From assembly GCF_041242975.1 (NCBI RefSeq), contig NZ_CP162488.1, positions 2,842,001 to 2,906,000 on the forward strand: DNA of 64,000 bases, written 5' to 3'. Shown here in pieces: positions 30,986 through 37,651 of the stretch. Both the position numbers and the translations under genes were made by a program. Source of the DNA: Xanthomonas sp. DAR 35659. GTDB taxonomy: Bacteria; Pseudomonadota; Gammaproteobacteria; Xanthomonadales; Xanthomonadaceae. Position 1 is the stretch's first letter, and the number at the start of each line of letters is the position of its first letter. The notes beneath the pieces are model-generated. The model had not been told where the DNA came from. It did not search any database and saw only the letters and a program-made list of their open reading frames with translations.

Positions 30986-32845
30986 TCAGCCGGCCCCCAG
31001 CGCCACCGCGACCTGGTAGGTGACCAGCGACGCCAGGTACGCCAGCGCGAACAGGTAGAACGCGGCGAAGCTCATCTGCTTCCACGAATTGGTCTCGCGC
31101 TTGATCGTAGCCAGCGTGGAAAGGCACATCGGCGCGTAGATGTACCAGACCAGCAGCGACAGCGCGGTGGCCAGCGACCAGCCATCGCTGATCAGCGGCG
31201 ACAGCCCCTGCGCTGCGGCATCGTCGTCGGCCGCCGACAGCGCATAGACCGTCGCCAGCGACGACACCGCCAACTCGCGCGCGGCCAGGCCGGGGATCAG
31301 CGCGATGCAGATCTGCCAGTTGAAGCCCAGCGGCGCGAATACCGTGGTCATGGCGTGGCCGATGCGGCCGGCGAAGCTGTAATCGATCGCCGGCAAGGTG
31401 GCGTCGGCCGGCGCCGCCGGGAACGACAGCAGGAACCACAGCAGGATGGTCAGCGCCAGGATGATGCCGCCGACGCGCTTGAGGAAGATCGCCGCGCGCT
31501 CCCACAGGCCCAGCGCCAGGTCGCGCATGTGCGGCACGCGGTAGGACGGCAGCTCCAGCAGCAGCGGATGTTCGCCCTTGTCGCGGCGCCACTTCTTCAT
31601 CGTCCACGACACCACCAGCGCACTGGCGATGGCGGCGAAGTACAGCCCGAACAGCACCATCCCCTGCTGGTTGAACACGCCCCACACCTGCCGTTGCGGA
31701 ATGAACGCGCCGATCAGCAGGGCGTACACCGGCAGGCGCGCCGAACAGGTCATCAGCGGCGCGACCAGGATGGTCGCCAGGCGGTCGCGCGGGTCCTGGA
31801 TGCTGCGCGTGGACATGATCCCGGGCACCGCGCAGGCGAAGCTGGACAGCAGCGGGATGAACGAGCGTCCGGACAGCCCGGCCGCGGCCATCATGCGGTC
31901 GAGAAGGAACGCCGCGCGCGGCAGATAGCCGGATTCCTCCAGCGCCAGGATGAAGGCGAACAGGATCAGGATCTGCGGCAGGAACACCACCACCCTGCCG
32001 AGGCCGGTGATGATGCCGTCCACCAGCAGGCTGTTCAGCGGCCCCTGCGGCAGGGTGCTGCCGACCCAGGCGCCTAACGCCGTGGTGCCGCCGTCGATCA
32101 GCTCCATCAGCGGCGTCGCCCAGGCGTACACCGCCTGGAAGATCAGGAACATCACCACCGCCAGGGTCAACAGGCCGGCGACCGGATGCAGCAGCCAGCG
32201 GTCCAGCGCGTCGTCGATGCGCGAGGTGCGGGTCGGCATCGACACCGCCGCCGCGAGAATGGCGCGGACCTGCTGGTGGTAGTCGCCCTGCCCCTCGCTC
32301 GGCGCCACCGCCGGCGGCAATGTCGGCGCCAAGGTGTCGAGCCGCTCGACCAGGGCGCGGGCGCCGTTGCGGCGCACCGCCACGGTCTCGATCACCGGCA
32401 CGCCCAGCGCCTGCTCCAGCGCCTGGCGGTCGATCTGGATGCCGCGGCGCTGCGCCGCGTCGACCATGTTCAACGCCACCAGCATCGGCTTGCCCAACTC
32501 ACGCAGCTCCAGCGCGAAGCGCAGGTGCAGGCGCAGGTTGGTGGCATCGACCACGCACACCAGCACGTCCGGCGCCGGCTCGCCCGGGTAGAAGCCGCGG
32601 CACAGGTCGCGGGTGATCGCCTCGTCCAGGCTGGCCGGCTGCAGGCTGTAGGCGCCGGGCAGGTCCAGCACCGCGAACTCGCGCCCGGACGGCGCGCGGA
32701 AGCGGCCTTCCTTGCGCTCCACGGTGACGCCGGCGTAGTTGGCGACCTTCTGCTTGCTGCCGGTCAACTGGTTGAACAAGGCGGTCTTGCCGCAGTTCGG
32801 GTTGCCGACCAGGGCCAGGCGCAGCGGCGCGGCCGCCGCGCTCAC
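30986..32845 (-). CDS. feoB: Ferrous iron transporter FeoB
   Basis: A 619-residue inner-membrane Fe(II) transporter. The N-terminal G-protein has G1 GNPNCGKT (14-21), G3 DLPGAYSL and G4 LNMVDAAQ (N-x-x-D form). The membrane part has the two gate repeats (FLPQILILFAFILALEESGY and the later VGGIILALTILLWFLLSFPA) with the cysteine-containing PLMTCSARLPVY. It is shorter than E. coli FeoB, mainly at the C-terminus, as is usual in xanthomonads. The start is GTG 32845, overlapping the feoA stop (GTGA). It is the second gene of a feoA-feoB-Cys-rich operon under a Fur-like site. Confidence 0.95.
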   Translation of the reverse strand: MSAAAAPLRLALVGNPNCGKTALFNQLTGSKQKVANYAGVTVERKEGRFRAPSGREFAVLDLPGAYSLQPASLDEAITRDLCRGFYPGEPAPDVLVCVVDATNLRLHLRFALELRELGKPMLVALNMVDAAQRRGIQIDRQALEQALGVPVIETVAVRRNGARALVERLDTLAPTLPPAVAPSEGQGDYHQQVRAILAAAVSMPTRTSRIDDALDRWLLHPVAGLLTLAVVMFLIFQAVYAWATPLMELIDGGTTALGAWVGSTLPQGPLNSLLVDGIITGLGRVVVFLPQILILFAFILALEESGYLPRAAFLLDRMMAAAGLSGRSFIPLLSSFACAVPGIMSTRSIQDPRDRLATILVAPLMTCSARLPVYALLIGAFIPQRQVWGVFNQQGMVLFGLYFAAIASALVVSWTMKKWRRDKGEHPLLLELPSYRVPHMRDLALGLWERAAIFLKRVGGIILALTILLWFLLSFPAAPADATLPAIDYSFAGRIGHAMTTVFAPLGFNWQICIALIPGLAARELAVSSLATVYALSAADDDAAAQGLSPLISDGWSLATALSLLVWYIYAPMCLSTLATIKRETNSWKQMSFAAFYLFALAYLASLVTYQVAVALGAG

Positions 32846-33093
32846 GGCTGCACCTCGGCGGCGGCGCTGACCTGGACCCGTGCGGCCTCGCTGCGGCGCA
32901 GGGCGAAGCGCGTGTAGCCGACCTGCACCAGCAGCGGCTCGCCGCCGATCGGGCCGCTGGCCAGGACCTGCACCTGCTCGCCGGCGACGAAGCCCAGCTC
33001 GCGCAGGCGCCGCGCGATGGCGTCGTTGGGCTGGCGGTCGTGCACGGTTTCGACGAGGGCGGTGCTGCGCAGCGGCATGTCGGACAACGTCAC
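32842..33093 (-). CDS. feoA: Ferrous iron transport accessory protein FeoA
   Basis: An 83-residue SH3-like cytoplasmic protein needed for FeoB activity. It contains ARRLRELGFVAGEQVQVLAS and GGEPLLVQVGYTRFALRRSE, the family's core. I chose GTG 33093 (VTLSDMPLRST), which has GGAA about 9 nt upstream; ATG 33078 lacks a ribosome-binding site and the ATG far upstream would include the Fur-like operator. It overlaps feoB by 4 nt. It is the first gene of the operon, so iron control at 33108-33126 would govern the whole set. Confidence 0.92.
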   Translation of the reverse strand: MTLSDMPLRSTALVETVHDRQPNDAIARRLRELGFVAGEQVQVLASGPIGGEPLLVQVGYTRFALRRSEAARVQVSAAAEVQP

Positions 33094-33107
33094 GGAAACG
33101 TTCCGTC

Positions 33108-33126
33108 GATAAGAATGGTTATCAAT
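33108..33126 (-). promoter_or_regulatory. Fur-box-like operator upstream of feoA
   Basis: GATAAGAATGGTTATC (33108-33123) has perfect GATAA/TTATC arms in an AT-rich island, flanked by CAATT. It resembles the Fur consensus (GATAATGATAATCATTATC) and lies 15 nt before the feoA start, where it would cover the promoter. Fur is the obvious candidate but was not tested. Confidence 0.65.
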
Positions 33127-33218
33127 TGTAGCACCGCCGCATTGCGTCATGGCGGCGCCGGCGCGGCCCGCTATCATGTCCGTATGGCTGCCGTTTCCCC
33201 TTCGCACGAGAACCGCCG

Positions 33219-34007
33219 ATGAGCGATGCCCTGCTGCTGGAACGCTCGGGCAAGGTCCTGACCTTGCGACTGAACCGACCGGAGGTGCGCAACGCCTTCG
33301 ATGCCGACCTGATCGCGCACCTGACCGTGGCGTTGCAGGAGATCGGTGCCGACCCGAAGGTCAAGGTGCTGGTCCTGGCCGGGGCGGGCGCGGCATTCTC
33401 CGCCGGCGCCGACCTGCAATGGATGCGCGCGATGGCCGCCGCCAGCGAACAGGAGAACCTGGACGACGCGCTGGCCCTGGCGCGGCTGATGCGCACCCTG
33501 GACGAACTGCCCAAGCCGACCGTGGCGCGCGTACACGGCGCGGCGTTCGGCGGCGCGGTCGGCCTGATCGCCTGCTGCGACATCGCCATCGGCTCCACCG
33601 ACGCGCGTTTCGCGCTCAGCGAGAGCCGGCTGGGGCTGCTGCCGGCGGTGATCTCGCCGTACGTGATCGCCGCGATCGGCGCGCGCCAGGCGCGGCGCTG
33701 GTTCGCCAGCGCCGAGGCGTTCGATGCGGCCACCGCGACCCAGATCGGCCTACTGCACCAGGCGGTGGCGCCGGGCGCGCTGGACGCGGCGGTGCAACGC
33801 CAATTGGAACTGCTGGGCCAGGCCGGACCGCTCGCCGCCGCCGGTGCCAAGGCGCTGGTGCGCCGCGTCGCTGCGGTCGGCGACGACGCCAGCCTGGACC
33901 GCGACAACGCCGCGCTGATCGCGCGGCTGCGGGTGTCGGCGGAAGGCCAAGAAGGACTGAACGCCTTCCTGGAAAAGCGCGAGCCGAACTGGCGGGGGTT
34001 CTGGTGA
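33219..34007 (+). CDS. Enoyl-CoA hydratase/isomerase, methylglutaconyl-CoA hydratase type
   Basis: A 262-residue crotonase. It has the oxyanion-hole segments GAAFSAGADLQWM and HGAAFGGAVGLIACCDIAIG and catalytic-region FALSESRLGLLPAVISPYV, where the E of SESR and the ADLQWMR segment are typical of methylglutaconyl-CoA hydratases (LiuC, leucine breakdown). The assignment gains support from the hydroxymethylglutaryl-CoA lyase gene 550 bp downstream, which acts on the product. ATG 33219 is divergent from feoA. Its stop overlaps the following VOC gene by 4 nt. A generic short-chain enoyl-CoA hydratase remains possible. Confidence 0.85.
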   Translation: MSDALLLERSGKVLTLRLNRPEVRNAFDADLIAHLTVALQEIGADPKVKVLVLAGAGAAFSAGADLQWMRAMAAASEQENLDDALALARLMRTLDELPKPTVARVHGAAFGGAVGLIACCDIAIGSTDARFALSESRLGLLPAVISPYVIAAIGARQARRWFASAEAFDAATATQIGLLHQAVAPGALDAAVQRQLELLGQAGPLAAAGAKALVRRVAAVGDDASLDRDNAALIARLRVSAEGQEGLNAFLEKREPNWRGFW

Positions 34008-34405
34008 GCCCGCTCGACCACATCGGCCTGCGCTGCGTCGACCTGGAACGCAGCCTCGCCTTCTATCGCGCCGCGCTGGCCGCGCTCGGGCTGGACGTGG
34101 TGATGGAGGTGAGCGCCGAACAGACCGGCGATCGCCGCCACGTCGGCTTCGGCCGCGACGGCAAGCCCAGCGTCTGGCTCACCGACGGCGCCGCCAACGC
34201 CGATGGCGGCCTGCACCTGGCCTTCGCCGTCGACGAGCGCGCGCAGGTGGACGCGTTCCATCGCGCCGGGCTGGCCGCCGGCGGCCGCGACAACGGCGCC
34301 CCCGGCCTGCGCCCGCATTACCACCCCAACTACTACGGCGCCTTCCTGCTGGACCCGGACGGGCACAACATCGAAGCCGTCTGCCATCGCCCGGCCAGCG
34401 CCTGA
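34004..34405 (+). CDS. VOC-family (glyoxalase/dioxygenase fold) protein
   Basis: A 133-residue vicinal-oxygen-chelate protein. It has LDHIGLRCVDLERSLAFYRA with the first metal histidine, GLHLAFAVDERAQVDAFHRA and the terminal ALLDPDGHNIEAVCH-type strand (GAFLLDPDGHNIEAV) with the acidic ligand. The start GTG 34004 overlaps the hydratase stop (GTGA), so the two are co-translated. Its substrate is unknown; small VOC proteins include glyoxalases, epimerases and resistance proteins. Placement within acyl-CoA catabolism genes is the only clue. Confidence 0.82.
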   Translation: MSPLDHIGLRCVDLERSLAFYRAALAALGLDVVMEVSAEQTGDRRHVGFGRDGKPSVWLTDGAANADGGLHLAFAVDERAQVDAFHRAGLAAGGRDNGAPGLRPHYHPNYYGAFLLDPDGHNIEAVCHRPASA

Positions 34406-34562
34406 GGCGTTGGCCCTAGCCGCCGGCTGCGCTGCGTCCCGATCGCGCGTGCGCGAGCCGCATGCCGCCGTCCGCCGTTGCCCCTGAAGGAGTGTCCGTG
34501 AACGTCGATCCGTTGCTTCCGCCCTGCCACGTTCGCCGAGCGCCGCACCACGGGTCCGCCCG

Positions 34563-35456
34563 ATGAACGATTTCGTGCGCCTGGTGGAAGTGGGACCGCG
34601 CGACGGCCTGCAGAACGAGAAGACCTGGGTCGCCACCGCCGACAAGATCGCACTGATCGCGCAGCTTTCCCGCACCGGCCTGCGCAGCATCGAGGCGACG
34701 AGTTTCGTCAGCCCGAAATGGGTACCGCAACTGGCCGATGCCGCCGAGGTCTATGCCGGCATCGTGCCGGCCCCGGGCGCGGACTATCCGGTGCTGGTGC
34801 CGAACCTGCAGGGCTACGAGCGCGCCGCCGCGGTCGGCGTGCGCGAAGTGGCCGTGTTCACCGCCGCCTCGGAGACCTTCAACCGCACCAACACCAATGC
34901 CGGTATCGACGAATCGCTGGCGCGCTTCGCCCCGGTGCTGGCGCGCGCCGCCGCCGACGGGGTCAGGGTGCGCGGCTACGTCTCCACCGTGCTCGGCTGC
35001 CCCTACCAGGGCGAGGTGCCGCTGGCCGACGTGGTGCGGGTCGCGCGGCAGCTGCACGCGATGGGCTGCTACGAGATCTCGCTGGGCGACACCATCGGCG
35101 TCGGCACGCCCACCAAGGCGCGGGCGATGCTGCGCGCGGTGGCCACCGAGGTGCCGATGGCGGCGCTGGCGGTGCATTTCCACGACACCTACGGGCAGGC
35201 GCTGGCCAACATCGCCGCGTGCCTGGAGGAAGGCGTGCGCGTGGTCGATGCGGCGGTATCCGGCGCCGGCGGCTGCCCTTACGCCAAGGGCGCCAGCGGC
35301 AATGTCGCCAGCGAGGACGTGGTCTACCTGCTGCACGGCAGCGGCGTGACCACCGGCATCGACCTGGATGCGCTGGCCGCCACCGGGCGCTGGCTGGCGC
35401 AGAAGCTCGGCCGCGCGACCGGCAGCAAGGTCGGCCAGGCGCTGGCGACGGCCTGA
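34563..35456 (+). CDS. Hydroxymethylglutaryl-CoA lyase
   Basis: A 297-residue HMG-CoA lyase, cleaving HMG-CoA to acetoacetate and acetyl-CoA at the end of leucine degradation. It has the N-terminal catalytic arginine-aspartate VEVGPRDGLQNEK, SFVSPKWVPQLAD, the metal-binding ALAVHFHDTYGQALAN and the signature loop SGAGGCPYAKGASGNVA with the catalytic cysteine. It begins at ATG 34563. It follows the hydratase/VOC pair by 157 bp with no hairpin, so it may share their transcript. The order matches bacterial liu-type clusters, though carboxylase and isovaleryl-CoA dehydrogenase genes are not in view. Confidence 0.94.
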   Translation: MNDFVRLVEVGPRDGLQNEKTWVATADKIALIAQLSRTGLRSIEATSFVSPKWVPQLADAAEVYAGIVPAPGADYPVLVPNLQGYERAAAVGVREVAVFTAASETFNRTNTNAGIDESLARFAPVLARAAADGVRVRGYVSTVLGCPYQGEVPLADVVRVARQLHAMGCYEISLGDTIGVGTPTKARAMLRAVATEVPMAALAVHFHDTYGQALANIAACLEEGVRVVDAAVSGAGGCPYAKGASGNVASEDVVYLLHGSGVTTGIDLDALAATGRWLAQKLGRATGSKVGQALATA

Positions 35457-35544
35457 CCGGATCGCCCCGCGCGCGCCGCCTGTGGCGCCGGCGGGGACTG
35501 CGCGGAGTCGGCTAAAATGCGCGCTTTCCTGGGAGGGAGCATCC

Positions 35545-36315
35545 ATGCAGCTTGCCGATATCCGCGCGGTGGTCACCGGCGGCGTTTCCGGGCTCGGCCT
35601 GGCGGTCGCGCAGCGCCTCGTCGCCGAAGGCGGCAAGGTCGCGTTGTTCGACCTCAACGACGACAAGGGCGCGGCCGCGGTCGCCGCGCTGGGCGATGCG
35701 CAGGCGCGCTATTTCCGCACCGACGTCAGCGACGAGGCACAGGTGGCGGCGCAACTGAATGCCGCGCGCGACTTCCTCGGCGGGCTCAACGCCGCGATCA
35801 ACTGCGCCGGCATCCTCGGCGCCGGCCGCGTGCTCGGCAAGGAGGCGCCGATGGCGCTGGCCACCTTCCAGGGCACGGTGATGGTCAACCTGGTCGGCAG
35901 CTTCAACGTCGCCAAGGCCGCCGCCGACCTGATGCAGCACAACGCCCCGGGCGAGGACGGCGAGCGCGGCGCGATCGTCAACACCGCCAGCGTCGCCGCC
36001 TACGAAGGCCAGATCGGCCAGGCCGCGTATGCCGCCTCCAAGGGCGGCGTGGTGGCGATGACCCTGCCGATGGCGCGCGAACTGGCGCGCTTCGGCATCC
36101 GCGTCAACACCATCGCCCCGGGTATCTTCTGGACGCCGATGGTGGACGGCATGTCCGAGGCGGTGCAACAGTCGCTGGCCGCCTCGATCCCGTTCCCGGC
36201 GCGGCTCGGCCGCCCCGAGGAATTCGCCGACACGGTGCTGTTCCTGCTGCGCAACCGCTATCTCAACGGCGAGGTGATCCGCCTCGACGGCGCGGTGCGG
36301 TTGGCACCTAAATAG
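35545..36315 (+). CDS. SDR-family 3-hydroxyacyl-CoA dehydrogenase (HSD10-like)
   Basis: A 256-residue short-chain dehydrogenase. It has the NAD-binding TGGVSGLGLAVAQRL with an acidic FDLNDD after strand 2, NCAGILGAG, catalytic Ser in VNTASVAAYEGQ and YxxxK as YAASKGG. The segment RVNTIAPGIFWTPMV is characteristic of 2-methyl-3-hydroxybutyryl-CoA / 3-hydroxyacyl-CoA dehydrogenases acting on isoleucine-derived or short fatty acyl-CoAs. A strong GGGAGGG precedes ATG 35545. Downstream is a bracket of GGGAATGG-type repeats. Substrate preference is inferred from relatives and neighbours. Confidence 0.88.
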   Translation: MQLADIRAVVTGGVSGLGLAVAQRLVAEGGKVALFDLNDDKGAAAVAALGDAQARYFRTDVSDEAQVAAQLNAARDFLGGLNAAINCAGILGAGRVLGKEAPMALATFQGTVMVNLVGSFNVAKAAADLMQHNAPGEDGERGAIVNTASVAAYEGQIGQAAYAASKGGVVAMTLPMARELARFGIRVNTIAPGIFWTPMVDGMSEAVQQSLAASIPFPARLGRPEEFADTVLFLLRNRYLNGEVIRLDGAVRLAPK

Positions 36316-36317
36316 CC

Positions 36318-36423
36318 GGGAATGGGGAATCGGGAATGGGGAATCGCAACAGCGTCCCTTTCACTGATCCTCGCCCGACTGCTTGACGCTTCTCCCATTC
36401 CCTATTCCCCAATCCCGATTCCC
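36318..36423. repeat. Inverted pair of GGGAATGGGGAATCG tracts
   Basis: 36318-36346 consists of iterated GGGAATGGGGAATC units; 36394-36423 is the complementary type (CCCATTCCCTATTCCCCAAT, then CCCGATTCCC). The 47-bp centre is unrelated to that of the similar bracket at 42964-43142. The pair fills the gap between the SDR gene and efpL and leaves no room for a long leader before efpL. Confidence 0.8.
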
Positions 36424-36430
36424 AGCCCCA

Positions 36431-36997
36431 ATGAAAGCCAACGAAATCAAGAAAGGCAACGTCGTCGAGTACAACAACGGCGTCTATCAGATCCGCGACA
36501 TCGAGCGCAGCTCGCCGCAGGGCCGCGGCGGCAACGTGCGCTTCCGCTTCGTGATGTACAGCGTGCCGGGCGGCAACAAGCTCGACGCCAGCTTCGACGG
36601 CGACGACGACCTGCGCGAAGTCGAGCTGATGCGCCGCCAGGCCACCTTCTCGTACAAGGACGGCGAGGCCTTCGTGTTCCTCGACGACGAGGACTACACC
36701 CCGTACACCCTCGATGCCGACGTGATCGGCGACGACGCCGGCTACATCACCGACGGCCTGAGCGGCATCTATGTGCAGGTCATCGACGACCAGCCGGTGG
36801 CGATCCAGTTGCCGCAGAGCGTGACCCTGGAAGTGGTCGAGACCCCGCCGGAACTCAAGGGCGGCACCGCGACCAAGCGGCCCAAGCCGGCCAAGCTCAA
36901 CACCGGGATCGAGATCATGGTGCCGGAGTACATCGGCAACGGCGAGCGCGTGCTGGTCAACACCACCACCGGCGAGTTCGCCGGCCGCGCGGACTGA
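36431..36997 (+). CDS. efpL: Elongation factor P-like protein EfpL (YeiP)
   Basis: A 188-residue EF-P paralogue that helps ribosomes through stalling peptide motifs. The three EF-P domains are present: KOW-like ([20 protein letters not shown]), the OB domain ([18 protein letters not shown] region) and a C-terminal OB domain ending [13 protein letters not shown], the YeiP-type terminus. The tip loop reads S28-P-Q-G-R32-G-G rather than the lysine of EF-P; E. coli EfpL also has an arginine there. No EF-P modification gene is in the window. ATG 36431 directly follows a repeat, and the next gene starts 5 nt after its stop. Confidence 0.93.
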   Translation: MKANEIKKGNVVEYNNGVYQIRDIERSSPQGRGGNVRFRFVMYSVPGGNKLDASFDGDDDLREVELMRRQATFSYKDGEAFVFLDDEDYTPYTLDADVIGDDAGYITDGLSGIYVQVIDDQPVAIQLPQSVTLEVVETPPELKGGTATKRPKPAKLNTGIEIMVPEYIGNGERVLVNTTTGEFAGRAD

Positions 36998-37001
36998 GCG
37001 C

Positions 37002-37382
37002 GTGCGCCGCGCCATCGCGCTGGCGCTGCTGCTGACGCTGCCGGCCGCGGGGACCGCGGCGGCGGCCAAGCCTGCGCCCGCGCCGGCGACCAAAGCCGCC
37101 TGCACGATTCCCGATGACGTGGACCCGGAGCACCACGCCGGCTTCTGCGCCATGCCGCAGGACGTGCGCGCCTTCGTCGCGCGTCAGGATGTGTGCAATC
37201 ACTTCGCCGGCGAGGAGCCTTACGACGCCCCGCGCCGTCGCGAGCTGGAAAAGGCGGTGGCCAAGTACTGCGACGGCAACGAGGCGACCTGGGCCGCGCT
37301 GCGCGCGCGCTACCGCGGCGATCCGGCGCGCGATGCATGGCTGAGCCGCTATGGCGAGGACGCCGGGCTGGATCTGCCGTAG
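37002..37382 (+). CDS. Small exported protein of unknown function
   Basis: A 126-residue protein with a signal peptide (RRAIALALLLTLPAAGTAAA). The mature domain of about 100 residues contains four cysteines (ACTIPDD, GFCAMPQ, DVCNHF, KYCDGN), suggesting two disulphides in the periplasm, and a helical middle (EEPYDAPRRRELEKAVAKYC). GTG 37002 is 5 nt after the efpL stop, so it is co-transcribed with efpL. There is no recognisable catalytic motif. The GTG choice rests on the intact signal peptide. Confidence 0.72.
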   Translation: MRRAIALALLLTLPAAGTAAAAKPAPAPATKAACTIPDDVDPEHHAGFCAMPQDVRAFVARQDVCNHFAGEEPYDAPRRRELEKAVAKYCDGNEATWAALRARYRGDPARDAWLSRYGEDAGLDLP

Positions 37383-37413
37383 CGGCGACTGGATGTTGCT
37401 GCGCTGGTGGGTT

Positions 37414-37490
37414 GTCGCGGCTGAAGCCGCTCCTACAAGAGCATGCGCGGCCTGCGCCGGATGCACTGTAGGAGCGGCTTCAGCCGCGAC
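37414..37490. repeat. REP doublet (perfect 24-bp inverted pair)
   Basis: 37414-37437 and 37467-37490 are exact reverse complements (TGTAGGAGCGGC plus TTCAGCCGCGAC) separated by 29 nt. It is a REP pair between convergent genes. The rest of the 269-bp gap to 37651 holds nothing recognisable. Confidence 0.9.
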
Positions 37491-37651
37491 CGGCAGCCTC
37501 CCCCGTCATGGGCTCCGCCGGTCGCTGCGATGCCGACCGCCACCATCGCTCTGCGCAACCGGCAATCGCCCGCCGCGCCGCACAGCGTCGCCAGCGTCTT
37601 GAAAAAGCGCATGCCGGCGCAGCGAACATCGCGCGGATCGTTCGTTACACG

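Noticed and set aside
33219..35456. A complete leucine-degradation (liu) operon
   Set aside because: Only the hydratase and HMG-CoA lyase are present; isovaleryl-CoA dehydrogenase and carboxylase genes are not in the window.
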